In this document: one piece after another, positions 36,133 through 45,090 of the stretch
Layout of the letters: each line of letters opens with the position of its first letter
Position numbering within the stretch: the first letter of the stretch is position 1
Origin: Gemmata palustris
Lineage (GTDB): Bacteria; Planctomycetota; Planctomycetia; Gemmatales; Gemmataceae
NCBI RefSeq assembly: GCF_017939745.1
Contig: NZ_JAGKQQ010000001.1
Location: 1,364,001-1,428,000, forward strand
Reading direction: 5' to 3'
DNA length: 64,000 bases
The notes under the pieces: model-generated
Database searches by the model: none
What the model was told of the DNA's origin: nothing
Seen by the model: only the letters and a program-made list of their open reading frames with translations
Made by a program: the position numbers and the translations under genes

Positions 36133-36262
36133 CACGGGTCCTCGTGTGACGTTTAACGCTCCGGAACGCCCGGTCCGAACACGATGTGTTCGGCCGGTTC
36201 GGGTGGATCGTTGCCGGCCGTCTCCCGTACCGGGCGGACCGTGCGCGCATACGAGATCCCTC

Positions 36263-36300
36263 TACCCAAATAACTACACCGAACGCGCGCGAAGTGTTCA
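36263..36300 (-). promoter_or_regulatory. Conserved element motif, copy 2
   Basis: The minus strand reads TGAACACTTCG, then CGCGTTCGGTGTAGTT, and after 6 bases GGTAGAG. It overlaps the stop codon of the sigma gene and lies 130 bases upstream of the 36132 start. Confidence 0.65.
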
Positions 36301-36828
36301 GCGCGGGTCACAATAAATGTCGAGCCCGGCCCATTCGGGGCGCGCGCGGACCTTCCGGAGCCGCGCGTACACGGCCGGGCGCGAGATCCCCAGCACGCGC
36401 GCCGCTCAGGCGACACCGTGCACCAGAACGTGTTCGACCGTTGCGCGGAGATCGTCGGGCAGCGTCCCCAGCGCCCGCGCCAGGTCCGCGGTGCGGGCGG
36501 CCTGTTCGGCCCGGTCGGGCGCGGACGCGCTCTCGGGCTCCGGTTTCGCCGGTCGGGGCGCGCGCTTGGTACGGCCCCGGGCCCGGAGCACGTTGTCCCC
36601 GGCGCGCTCGACGACGCGCCACACGAACGCGGCCCACGTGCCGCGCGCCGGGGCGAACCGCTCCCGTTGCTCGAGGACCCGAACCACGAGGTCGTGCTCC
36701 AGGTCCTCACGGTCCTGGGGTTGTAACCCGGCGCGCCCGATCATGCGGTTAGCCTTGTGCCGGATGATGCGCGCGATGATCGGGTCGATCGGGTCGTCGG
36801 AACCCGGGCGGGTGTGATCGTCGGACAA
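36298..36828 (-). pseudogene. Element-borne ECF-type sigma factor with an in-frame TGA
   Basis: The likely start is TTG 36828, 6 bases after GGAGGAG. The region 2-like part reads DPIDPIIARIIRHKANRMIGRAGLQPQDREDLEHDLVVRVLEQRERFAPARGTWAAFVWRVV, typical of phage-associated sigma factors. Region 4 begins LARALGTLPDDLRATVEHVLVHGVA. A TGA (36406-36408) follows. The same frame then continues AARVLGISRPAVYARLRKVRARPEWAGLDIYC to a second stop at 36298. The second part is the recognition helix-turn-helix, so termination at the TGA would remove promoter -35 recognition. One base change (TGA from TCA, CGA or TGG) explains it; recoding or read-through is possible but unsupported. Confidence 0.75.
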
Positions 36829-36997
36829 ACTGAGCTCCTCCCGGCCGGGAGGGGCGGTGGGCACGGACCCGGACGCGCGCGCCCGCAACGCACGCGGGCA
36901 CGAGGCAAGCACCGGGACGGTGCCCACAAGCGCCTCCGCGGTGCGGCCGGCTGAACGTCGGGTCGGTGGGGTTGGAACGGGTGAACGGGACCGCGGG

Positions 36998-37315
36998 TCA
37001 GCCGGGAACCTCGGCCGAGAACGGGAGCCCGTGCTTGACGGCCAGCACGGTGACCGTGCCGTTTCCGATTGCGTCGAGCAGGGCCATCAGGTCCAGGTGC
37101 TGGGCCTTGAGGACGACGTCGGGGCGCCCGGCCTCGGGGCGCGGCCCGTTCTCGCCGGCGAACTTGTGTTCGCGCACAGTAGCAGGGGGCGGGTCGAACA
37201 CGGGTTCACCGGCGCGGACGTGCAAATTCTCGACGCGCCCGAAGTTGAGGCGCTGGAGGAGCTCGATGAGGCGCTGGCGCGGGGTGCTGAGGGCCGATTT
37301 GTGTGTGGACATCAT
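36998..37315 (-). CDS. Small element protein of unknown function
   Basis: The likely start is ATG 37315 or the next ATG (MMSTHKSALSTPRQRLIELLQRLNFGRVENLHVRAGEP). The product has ~105 residues. The pattern of an N-terminal helix followed by 'RVENLHVRAGEPVFDPPPATVREHKFAGENGPR' and a C-terminal helix (LMALLDAIGNGTVTVLAVKHGLPFSAEVPG) is known to me from phage/plasmid-associated planctomycete proteins without assigned function. It lies 170 bases upstream of the sigma gene in the same direction. Confidence 0.65.
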   Translation of the reverse strand: MMSTHKSALSTPRQRLIELLQRLNFGRVENLHVRAGEPVFDPPPATVREHKFAGENGPRPEAGRPDVVLKAQHLDLMALLDAIGNGTVTVLAVKHGLPFSAEVPG

Positions 37316-37444
37316 GTCCTCGACGGTGCCGTGTGGCACGGGATGAGGCGCCGCCCTCGTGGCGGCGCAGCGGCCCGCGCGGGGCTGCCAATAATGAGGC
37401 GTTACAGCGCCCGTAACAGTGTTACGCGCGGGATAACAAATCGG

Positions 37445-38641
37445 TCACGCGACCCAGTCCACGTCCGGGTCCGGGGCGTAGCACACGTTCGCGCCGGTCC
37501 GGACGAACAGCTCGAAGTGACGCGCGAGCTCGGGGAGCAGCGTCTGGAGTTTCTCGATGACCGCGTCGATCGCGTTCTTGATGGACGTGCGGACGCTCGT
37601 CGATTCGTCCCCGACGCGCCGCACCCGCCCGCCCAACCCGCGCGCCGCTTGGACGCGCACGGTGACGACGTGGAGTTGTTCCTGTAGGCGCTCCACCCGG
37701 ACCGGATCGTGGTCCCTCCGGGCCCGGTCGATTTCTTCAAGCAACTCCTGGCACACGCGCTCCTCGGCCGCGGCCGCACTCCGGTCCACGGCCTCGACGC
37801 CCGGGAAGGGCTCGGGACCCGTGCGCCCGTGGACCCGGTCCCGGAGTTCCGAGGCGCGGAGCTCCTTCCCTTTGGCCTGGATCAGGTGCGACAGGTACCA
37901 GAGCCCGATCAGGTCCTTGAAGGGCACCGTTTTCCCGGCGAACGTCACCAGCCATGCCTCGCCCGCGCGCCAGAGCGCGTTCGGGGCACGGTCGGGTGAC
38001 GGCCCCGGCATCAACGGCTGCGCGGTCCAGGCGAGGGACGCCTCGAGCGGCGAGAGCGGGTACAAGCGCCCCGGGCCATCGGCCGTAACGACCGTTGCCA
38101 GGGGAACGAGTGTGACTCCACTGCGCCGGGCATCCGAACCGACCGCAGCGACCGCGCGCCGGCTCGTACAGAGCAGGAGCAACGGTCCGTGGCACCGGAT
38201 CCGAAGGCACTGGACCAGGGTTTGGAGCTCGTCCGCGCTTGCGGTAAAGGTCAGGAAGCACGTGTACCGGGTGCCGTCGGCGGCGCTAAACGACCCGAGG
38301 TGAGTGGCCCCGCGCTCATCCGGCTCGCTTACCGGTTCGGGGCGGAACCCGAGCGCGTCCGCGACCGCGCTCGTCAGCGCCTGGTGATCGTTTGGTGTGC
38401 CGAGTTGGTGCGGGCGCGAATCCCGATTCGGCGCAAACGGGTGGAGCTGCAGGAACGGGCGCAGGTCGAGCCCGGACACGAGCGGGAGCTCCGGGCGCGT
38501 GTCGGGGCCTTCTGGGAGGTGGCACCGGGTTGCGGGCGTAGTTCCCGGGTCGGGAGGGGCCGGTCCGGCAGACGCGTCCGCAGTTACGGCACACGGGGGA
38601 ATCGGTTCGTCCGGGGCGGTCGTCGGATTCCGAGTAACCAT
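37445..38641 (-). CDS. Element protein with the C-terminal domain of AAA/LuxR-type regulators
   Basis: I start at ATG 38641 (MVTRNPTTAPDEP). The frame is open to an ISH3-like insertion at 38701, and a 5' extension may have been lost. The N-terminal ~90 residues are proline-rich. The middle (DGTRYTCFLTFTASADELQTLVQCLRIRCHGPLLLLCTSR) is alpha-beta. The last ~190 residues read WLVTFAGKTVPFKDLIGLWYLSHLIQAKGKELRASEL, a coiled coil (ERVCQELLEEIDRARRDHDPVRVERLQEQLH), and VRTSIKNAIDAVIEKLQTLLPELARHFELFVRTGANVCYAPDPD. This C-terminal block occurs at the end of large AAA and adenylate-cyclase-like regulators in other bacteria. A regulatory role is inferred. Confidence 0.65.
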   Translation of the reverse strand: MVTRNPTTAPDEPIPPCAVTADASAGPAPPDPGTTPATRCHLPEGPDTRPELPLVSGLDLRPFLQLHPFAPNRDSRPHQLGTPNDHQALTSAVADALGFRPEPVSEPDERGATHLGSFSAADGTRYTCFLTFTASADELQTLVQCLRIRCHGPLLLLCTSRRAVAAVGSDARRSGVTLVPLATVVTADGPGRLYPLSPLEASLAWTAQPLMPGPSPDRAPNALWRAGEAWLVTFAGKTVPFKDLIGLWYLSHLIQAKGKELRASELRDRVHGRTGPEPFPGVEAVDRSAAAAEERVCQELLEEIDRARRDHDPVRVERLQEQLHVVTVRVQAARGLGGRVRRVGDESTSVRTSIKNAIDAVIEKLQTLLPELARHFELFVRTGANVCYAPDPDVDWVA

Positions 38642-38700
38642 TTGTGGTGATTGGTCATGGTGTTGGGCATGATGCACGAGATAATGTCCGTAAGCATCCA

Positions 38701-39950
38701 CAGTAGTTTCAAGTGATTTGGCAGTGCCGCATGGGAGTTCCTAAGTTCAAGGTTCTCAGGCACTTGAACGGAGCCTCCCATGCGACGTGGTTACTCTACG
38801 ATCACCCCGGCGGTGGTCCACGCACTGACGCGCCGAACGTTGAACGGGCCCTGGGTTGGACCGACTACAAGCGGTCGGTCACGCGCACCCAGTTGCTCGA
38901 CCTGGTGCTGTTGATCGCGGGCACCACCCGCACGTTGTTCGCGGTAGTGACCCGGTACTTCGGGTTCTCCCACGAGACCGCGCGACAGGCGATGCACGCC
39001 AACCGGGGTTCCAGGACCAACTCACGGCCCGGTTGGTGGATGCCCTTCACCAGGTGGCGGGGTTCACGCGCCGGGACCGGAGGCGCCGGTGGACGTGTGC
39101 CATCGATGTGCATTACGTCCCCTTTATGGGGATCGCAGCACCCCGGGGATCATCGGCGGACCCAAGAAGGCCGGGACCTCGTTCTTTCACGCGCACGCCA
39201 CCGGGGTCCTGATTCACAAGCACCGGCGGTACACCGTGGGGCTGATGAGCGTGACGAAAGGAACCAAGCCGCACCAGCAGGTGCAGACCCTTCTGGACCA
39301 GGTGGCGGCCCGCGGGCTCACGGTCCGCGGGGTGGTTCTGGACGCCGGGTTCGACAGCGGGGAGACCCTGTTGCTGTTGCAGGAACGGAACCTGAGCTAC
39401 ACGGTCCCGATGCGCAAGAAGGGCACCGGTACCAACCGCCGCAACGCCAGCTACACCCAACCCCACGGCACCATCACCACCATGGGTGGGTCACCGAGAA
39501 GAGCCGCAAGGCGGTATCGACTCGGGTGCTCGTGTGGCAACGGAAGGGCGAATCGCACGCCCGGGTGTACGCGTTCCGCGGGTGGGGCGATGCGACCGCC
39601 GTGTCGGAGGCGAACCGGGCTCGGTTGGGGCGCCGGCGGTACCGAGAGCGGTTCGGGATCGAGACCAGCTATCGGCAGAAGAACCAGGCCCGCGGGTACC
39701 ACCAGCACCAACCCCGAGTACCGGTTGCTGCTCGAGGGCGTGGCCCTGCTGTTGCGCCAGGTGTGGGTGTACCTGACGCCCGGATCGCTCGGGCACGCGG
39801 GCTCGCGCCGACCGCCTGGGTCGCCCAGTTCCCGTTGGCCGAGATGCTCGACTGGCTCACGCAACGGATCCGCTCACGATACCCACGCACACGATGTATT
39901 ACCCTGCCACACAATACACTTACAACCAACGCAACGCCTTGAAACTACTG
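38701..39950 (+). mobile_element. ISH3-like insertion sequence
   Basis: The terminal inverted repeats CAGTAGTTTCAAG (38701-38713 and 39938-39950) are perfect. A 5-base target duplication ATCCA flanks both sides (38696-38700 and 39951-39955). Both features fit ISH3. The insertion separates the 37445 gene from the upstream HTH gene. Confidence 0.85.
38779..39840 (+). pseudogene. ISH3-like transposase with several frameshifts
   Basis: The protein can be followed through three frames: MRRGYSTITPAVVHALTRRTLN (38779), LGWTDYKRSVTRTQLLDLVLLIAGTT, TCAIDVHYVPF then GDRSTPGIIGGPKKAGTSFFHAHATGVL, VRGVVLDAGFDSGETLLLLQERNLSYTVPMRKKG (second Asp block), and KSRKAVSTRVLVWQRKG..RRYRERFGIETSYRQKNQ (Glu block). 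At least four single-base shifts interrupt it, so the copy should be inactive, even though the ends and target duplication are perfect. That contrast makes sequencing error worth considering. Confidence 0.75.
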
Positions 39951-40413
39951 ATCCAGGTTACGGACGTACACATCGAACAGCAGACTGCACCCGCACCATC
40001 CGCACAATCTGAGTTGCCCGAAAAAGGTAAAATGGTTCCCGGGTTCAGGCGCCCGTGCGATTGGTTCCGAGTGCGGCCCACATCTTGCGGCTGGCTGGCG
40101 GCGCCAGTCGGGCGTGACGGCGATCGGGCGCAAGTCCCGGAGTACCAACGGGTCGCGCCCGCGCGTCACCTTGGTGAGGAACAGGAGCGCCTTCTGGATG
40201 TCGGGCGCGAGGTGGAGCAGGGCCATGATCTGGCTCACCCGGCCCGGGTCACGTGCCCGAGGCGCAAGCTCCGCGTGGTCGGTCACCTCACCGGCCCGGA
40301 TCAGGTCCTCGAACCGCAGGGCCAGCGCCATGAGCCGGGCTGGTAATCGGCATTCAATCTAGGTCCACCATCGGCGCCGAATCCCGGTCCACCGGCCGAG
40401 GTGAGGGGTCAGG

Positions 40414-41198
40414 TCATTTCCCCTTCTTGGGGTCGTTCTGTTGCTTGGCGGTCATGGACTCGCGGAACCGGTAGCTCGCCGTTCATCTCGAAGATGTCGC
40501 ACCGATGGGTGAGCCGGTCCAGCAGAGCCGCCGTCATCCGGTCCCCCTGGAACACGGTGCCCCACCTCGCTGAACGCCAAGTTGCTCGTCACCAGCACGC
40601 TGCGCCGCTCGTACCGGTCCGCGAATACCTGGAACAGGAGCTCGGCACCACCCCGACTGAACGACAGGTACCCCAGCTCGTCGATGATCAGCAGATCGAT
40701 GCGGTCCAATTGCGTCAGCACCCGGTCCAGCCGGTGGTTCTGTTGGGCCTCTTCCAACTGCGTCACGAGTGCCGCGGCCGTCACGAACTTCACGCGCCGG
40801 CCGAGCCGACACATCGCGAGCCCGAGTGCCGTCGCGAGGTGCGTCTTGCCCGTTCCCGCGTTGCCGATCAGGCAGCAGTTGGCGTGCTCCTCGACCCACG
40901 CCCCGCGCGCGAGTTCCAGCACCTTCTGCTTGGGCACCGACGGGAGCGTGCTGAAGTCGAACGTGTCCAGATCCTTGATCACCGGGAACCCGGCGGCGCG
41001 GATGCGTGAGGCCAGCGCGTTCGCGGATCGCGTGGTCACCTCGGCCTCGGTCAGGCGCAACAGGTAGCCCTCGTAGGATTCGTTCTTCGCGTCGGCCTCA
41101 CGGGCCAGCTTCTCCCACTCGCTGAGCATCGTCGGCAACTTCAGGTGCTTCAGGTTGGCCTTGAGCAACAGCGGGGTCGTCTCGGCGGGCATCGGCAT
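40414..41198 (-). CDS. istB: IS21 helper ATPase, two indels near the 3' end
   Basis: The start is ATG 41198 with AAGGAG just upstream. The DnaA/DnaC-like ATPase has Walker A GNAGTGKTHLATAL, Walker B LLIIDELGYLSFSR, sensor 1 VLVTSNLAF and the N-terminal region typical of IstB (LKLPTMLSEWEKLAREADAKNESYEGYLLRL). One extra G after SNLAFSE (about 40566) and a 2-base deletion near 40482 take the last ~50 codons out of frame; the normal end would be FEMNGE-SYRFRESMTAK and a stop at 40414. IstB assists IstA in target capture. The damage affects only the C-terminal arginine-finger region. Confidence 0.8.
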
Positions 41199-42708
41199 CT
41201 CCTTGGGACGGGGAACGGGTCAGCAGGCGATCGAACTGGGCGAGGTCGGCGGGCTGCACGGTCACGGCCGCGAGGCCGAGCGACATCGCGTTGTCACTCG
41301 ACGACGGTGCGATGTCGCAGCGGAACGGTCGGGCCGCCGCGGTGATGGTCGTGGCATCGAGTTCGCCCCGCGCCAAGCACCCCGTGACGACGGACGCGAG
41401 GCGCTCCACCGGGTGGCTCGCGAGCAACTGCAGCACGCGGATGTGGTGCCGCGTCCCGACGCACGATCCGAGCCGCGCGACGAGGGCCGCGCGCAGTTCG
41501 GTGAACACGGGCGGCAGTTGCCAGTCGCGATACACCGGCGCGTGATCGAGCGCCGCGGGCTTCTTCTCCAGGGTTCCGAGGAAGTGGAGCGGGTCGAGAA
41601 CCTTCTGGCCGCTCCCGTAACTCCGGGCGTGAGTGGCGACCGTGGCCCCGTCACCGACGACCTCAACTCGGTCCACGTACCCCTTCGCGGTCACCACGCG
41701 GAACGCCCACCGGCGCGGCACGCTGTAACTGTTGCGGTCGAACCGGACCGTCTGGTACTTGTCCACCTGGCCCGGTTGGAGGATGCACGCATCGAACCGG
41801 TGCGTCGGAACGGGCAACGCGGCCGCACGGTCGCGCTCGAAACGCGCGGACACGGACAGCGCGTTGTCACCGCACGTACGGTCCCGCGCCGCGAGGTACT
41901 GGCGCAGCAGATGTGCGTTCAACTCACCGAGGTCGGCGACGCTTGGCACGGGCGTCGCCCACTGCCGTTCGAGATCCTGCACCCGCTTCTCGACGCGCGG
42001 CTTCTCGGTCGGGGTCGCGGGCATGCAGAACCGGGGCGCGAACGTGTAGTGGCTCGCGAGCGCCGCGTACCGCGGGTGCGGGGTGCGCTCCCGGCCCTTG
42101 TGGATGCGGACCGCGACGGTCCTGGGGTTGTCCCACCACAGCTCGCGGGGCACGCACCCGAAGAACGCGAACGCCTCGACGAGTCCGTGCAGAACGGCTT
42201 CGGTGCGCTCGGTCGGGAGCGCAATGGCGAACGGGCAGTTGGAGTAGCTCCAGGTGACGACCAGCACGGGCATCAGCCGGCGCCCGTCGGGGAAGTCCAC
42301 GTGGATGTGCCCGAAGTCGGCCTCGGCGCGATGACCGGGCGGGTGCTCGAGCGGGATGAACGTCTCGCGACGATCGAGGCGGTGCTGCTTCAGGTAGCGC
42401 CGCACCTGGTCATAGCCGCCCGCGTAGTTGTTCTCGGCGACGAGTCGTCGGAAGATCTGACTGGCGGTGTGCCGCTGCTTGGGTGGCGCGGTCCGATCGG
42501 CGACCAAGATGTCATCAACGATGGCTCGGAACGCCCCGAAGGTCGGAGCCGGGCGCGGCTGGGCGAGCGTGTAGGGCACCGGCGCGGGGTTCGCCAGCGC
42601 GTGGCGAACCGTGTCACGCCCGAGGCCCAGTTGACGGGCGATCTTCCGGGCGCTGAGGCCGTTGCGGTGCAACCGCCGGATCTCTGCGAAGTCGTCCACC
42701 GTACGCAT
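41098..42708 (-). CDS. istA: IS21 transposase
   Basis: The 536-residue protein starts at ATG 42708. It has an N-terminal helix-turn-helix (EIRRLHRNGLSARKIARQLGLGRDTVRHAL), a second DNA-binding helix pair (RQRHTASQIFRRLVAENNYAGGYDQVRRYL) and the DDE core: RAEADFGHIHVDFPDG (first Asp), CVPRELWWDNPRTVAVRIHKG (second Asp) and a Glu helix downstream (PTEKPRVEKRVQDLERQW). The 3' end overlaps istB by 101 bases, unusually long but conserved in the other copy. The gene is intact. Confidence 0.9.
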   Translation of the reverse strand: MRTVDDFAEIRRLHRNGLSARKIARQLGLGRDTVRHALANPAPVPYTLAQPRPAPTFGAFRAIVDDILVADRTAPPKQRHTASQIFRRLVAENNYAGGYDQVRRYLKQHRLDRRETFIPLEHPPGHRAEADFGHIHVDFPDGRRLMPVLVVTWSYSNCPFAIALPTERTEAVLHGLVEAFAFFGCVPRELWWDNPRTVAVRIHKGRERTPHPRYAALASHYTFAPRFCMPATPTEKPRVEKRVQDLERQWATPVPSVADLGELNAHLLRQYLAARDRTCGDNALSVSARFERDRAAALPVPTHRFDACILQPGQVDKYQTVRFDRNSYSVPRRWAFRVVTAKGYVDRVEVVGDGATVATHARSYGSGQKVLDPLHFLGTLEKKPAALDHAPVYRDWQLPPVFTELRAALVARLGSCVGTRHHIRVLQLLASHPVERLASVVTGCLARGELDATTITAAARPFRCDIAPSSSDNAMSLGLAAVTVQPADLAQFDRLLTRSPSQGDADARRDDPAVAQGQPEAPEVADDAQRVGEAGP

Positions 42709-42934
42709 CCTTCCCCCCTGCGGCCGGCCGAAATGCCGATCGCAGGGGCTGTGCTACGGTGGACCTGAATTCGATGCCGAAGTGGACCTGGATTACGCGC
42801 CGATTACCACCGGGCGACCCGCGGGACGCGCCCGGGCTCGGGTGGCACGGGCGCCGGACCGGGCCGCAACTCCTTGGCGCGCCCGCGCCGGGCGAAGTGG
42901 ATCGTGCCCGCCACGGTCAGTGCGCTTGTGGTGC

Positions 42935-44557
42935 TCATGCGATCTCCCGTTGATCCGGGCGCGCGGCCCACTCGTCGGCGAGGGCCTTGATCCCGGTCGG
43001 GTGGAACGACACGGTGACCTGCCCGTCGCGCCCGTCGTACTCGACCTTCTCCACCAGGAGTGCGATGACCCGGGCCCGTTCGAGCGGGGTGAGCGTGCCC
43101 CAGACCGGATCGAACGCCGCGAGCGCGCGGGCCGCGTCGTCCTCGGGGATCAGTTGGCTCGTCACGGTCCGGATGTGCTCGCGCACCTTGGCGGCGCGGT
43201 GCTCGGCCGCCTCGATGCGCGCGTGCAGGTCCGCGAGGCGCGCCACGAGCGGCCAGTTGTCCTCCCCGGGTTTCAGCTGGACCGAGAGCCGGCGCACCTC
43301 CCCGTGCCACGCGCGCAGGTCCTTCTCCAATCCCCGGTGCTCGGCCTCGAGTTCCGCGGTCCGGGCCGCGCCCTTCTCCCGCGCTTGCTCGAGCACCTGA
43401 CGGAGCAACTCGGGGTCGCGCCCGACGCCCCGGACGCGCTCGACCACGAACCCCTCGATCGGTTCGGCCGGGATCGATTTGGACGGGCACGCCCGGTACC
43501 CGCGCTTCTGGGCCGTGCCGCACACGTAGTACCGGTACCGCTTGTTCCCCTTGGTGCTGTGGCTCGGGGTCATCGCGCACCCGCACGGCCCGCACCGCAA
43601 CAGGCCCTTCAGCAGCGCCCCGAATGGGTTCCGCACCAGGGCCCCGCCCGTGCGCCCGTTGCGCGTCAGGGCGTGCTGCACCGCGGCGAACACGCCCGGG
43701 TCCACGATGGCCGGGTGCTCGCCCGCGTGGACCTCGTCCTTGTACCGCACGTGCCCCACGTACAGCGGGTTTGTGAGCAGGTTGTACAGGTTCGTGCGGT
43801 CGAACGGCTTGCCGCCCTGCTCCGGACCCTTGCGCGTGGCCCAGCGCTTGGTCGTCCACTGGCGCCGCTCGAGTTCCGTGACCACCGGCACGAGCGCCCC
43901 GTGCTCCAAATACAGTGCGAAGATCTGGCGCACGCGCTCGGCCTCGGCGGTGTTGAGTGCGAGCTTGTACCCGCCCGGGTCGATGTCGTACCCGAGGACC
44001 GGGTGGCCCCCGGCCCACTTGCCCTTGCGCCGCGTGGCCGCGATCTTGTCCCGGGTCCGCTCCGAGATGATCTCGCGCTCGAACTGCGCGAACGACAACA
44101 AGACGTTGAGCACGAGCCGGCCCATGCTGGTCGCGGTGTTGAACTGCTGGGTCACCGAGACGAACGCGACCTTTTTGTCCTCGAACGTGCGCATCAGCTG
44201 GGCGAAGTCGAGCAACGACCGGGACAGGCGATCGACCTTATAAACGATGATGCAGTCCACCTTCCCGTCGGAGACATGTTCGAGGAGCTTGTGCAACCCG
44301 GGGCGATCGGTGTTCCCGCCCGTGTACCCCCCGTCGTCGTACTTCTCGGGCGACAGGGCCCACCCCTCGCCGGCCTGCGAGCGGACGAACGCTTCCCCGG
44401 CCTCGCGCTGTGCGTCGAGCGAGTTGAACTCCTGCTCGAGCCCCTCCTCGGTGGACTTGCGCGTGTAGATCGCGCACCGCACCCGTTTCACCGGTTCTCG
44501 GTCCGCGGGCTTCGGTTGGGGTTGCGGTCGGTTGAGTCGGGTCGTGTGCGAGGTCAT
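42935..44557 (-). CDS. Large serine recombinase (site-specific integrase)
   Basis: The start is ATG 44557, overlapping the DUF2924 stop (ATGA); the frame is open further upstream, but the overlap fixes the start. The ~540-residue protein has the resolvase catalytic domain (RCAIYTRKSTEEGLEQEFNSLDAQREAGEAF with the active Ser in RKST-type context, IVYKVDRLSRSLLDF), the recombinase domain (GYDIDPGGYKLALNTAEAERVRQIFALYLEHG), a zinc ribbon (LLRCGPCGCAMTPS...YYVCGTAQKRGYRACPS) and a coiled coil (LRQVLEQAREKGAARTAELEAEHRGLEKDL). This is the architecture of phage and ICE integrases that join attP and attB. It sits between DUF2924 and a KorB-like gene in an overlapping operon, and most likely integrates this element. 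Confidence 0.9.
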   Translation of the reverse strand: MTSHTTRLNRPQPQPKPADREPVKRVRCAIYTRKSTEEGLEQEFNSLDAQREAGEAFVRSQAGEGWALSPEKYDDGGYTGGNTDRPGLHKLLEHVSDGKVDCIIVYKVDRLSRSLLDFAQLMRTFEDKKVAFVSVTQQFNTATSMGRLVLNVLLSFAQFEREIISERTRDKIAATRRKGKWAGGHPVLGYDIDPGGYKLALNTAEAERVRQIFALYLEHGALVPVVTELERRQWTTKRWATRKGPEQGGKPFDRTNLYNLLTNPLYVGHVRYKDEVHAGEHPAIVDPGVFAAVQHALTRNGRTGGALVRNPFGALLKGLLRCGPCGCAMTPSHSTKGNKRYRYYVCGTAQKRGYRACPSKSIPAEPIEGFVVERVRGVGRDPELLRQVLEQAREKGAARTAELEAEHRGLEKDLRAWHGEVRRLSVQLKPGEDNWPLVARLADLHARIEAAEHRAAKVREHIRTVTSQLIPEDDAARALAAFDPVWGTLTPLERARVIALLVEKVEYDGRDGQVTVSFHPTGIKALADEWAARPDQREIA

Positions 44558-45045
44558 GCGCGCTCCGGTTTGTTGAGTTTGAAGAAGTGGAACCCGTTGC
44601 AGTGGGTGCCGGTGACGGCCTTGGCCACGGCGCTGAGCGAGGGGAACACGCGCCCGTCGTACTCGAACCCGGTGGGGAGCACCTTCACGTGGACCGTGGC
44701 GCCCTTGTACGCGCGGGTAATCACGCTCCCGGGCGGGGGCAGGCGCGCGTCGCTCGTGTCCCTGGGCACGGTGCCGGTATGCACGGGTCCGGCGGAAGCG
44801 GTGCTCCCCTTGGGCGGGATCAGGCGGATGTCCGCGTCCCGGGCCAGTTGCACTGCTCGGGTCCGGGCCCGGGCCGAGAGGTCGCCCTCGGCGAGCACTT
44901 GCAGGCGCCACGCGATGCGGCGCACGAGCCACGTGCGGTTCCCGGTCGTGGTCGGCTCCCCGAACACCTCCGCGTACCGCGCGCGCAGGTCCGTGGGCGT
45001 GAGCCGCTGGAGCGCGGCGAGTTCCTTGGCGACATTGATCTCCAC
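44554..45045 (-). CDS. DUF2924 protein of the recombinase operon
   Basis: I choose GTG 45045 (behind GAGGAGATTGCG); an in-frame TTG two codons upstream is possible. The ~163-residue product matches DUF2924: an N-terminal helical region (ELAALQRLTPTDLRARYAEVFGEPTTTGNRTWLVRRIAWRLQVLAEG) and a C-terminal part with PGSVITRAYKGATVHVKVLPTGFEYDGRVFPSLSAVAKAVTGTHCNGFHFFKL. DUF2924 genes are regular neighbours of large serine recombinases in alpha-proteobacteria and planctomycetes. The stop overlaps the recombinase start, so translation is coupled. It may be a recombination directionality factor or DNA-binding accessory; this is not proven. Confidence 0.85.
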   Translation of the reverse strand: MEINVAKELAALQRLTPTDLRARYAEVFGEPTTTGNRTWLVRRIAWRLQVLAEGDLSARARTRAVQLARDADIRLIPPKGSTASAGPVHTGTVPRDTSDARLPPPGSVITRAYKGATVHVKVLPTGFEYDGRVFPSLSAVAKAVTGTHCNGFHFFKLNKPERA

Positions 45046-45090
45046 CCGCAATCTCCTCGAAAATCCTGGGAATCTCTGGTTCCGGCGGTG

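Larger units (their letters stand above)
40341..42809 (-). mobile_element. IS21-family insertion sequence, copy 1
   Basis: The ends start TGGTAATCGG and continue with ~50 bases of imperfect inverted repeat including AGGTCCAC and GGTCCACC motifs, the multiple terminal repeats typical of IS21. A 6-base duplication CCGGGC flanks the element (40335-40340 and 42810-42815). It carries istA and istB in the usual order. A second copy of the right end begins at 63659. Confidence 0.9.
40042..42938 (-). pseudogene. KorB/ParB-like HTH gene split by IS21
   Basis: The first part starts at ATG 42938, overlapping the recombinase stop (ATGA), and reads MSTTSALTVAGTIHFARRGRAKELRPGP, then PEPGRVPRVAR. IS21 interrupts at 42810. 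The second part resumes at 40334 (LMALALRFEDLIRAGEVTDHAEL, then RVSQIMALLHLAPDIQKALLFLTKVTRGRDPLVLRDLRPIAVTPDWRR). The CCGGGC duplication shows a clean insertion; joining across it gives VARLMALALRF in frame. The helix-turn-helix with VSQIMxLLxLAPDIQ resembles KorB/ParB-type DNA-binding domains. Small indels near 40255 and 40095 also disturb the frame. The gene is the conserved third partner of the recombinase operon and may control excision or copy number. Confidence 0.72.
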
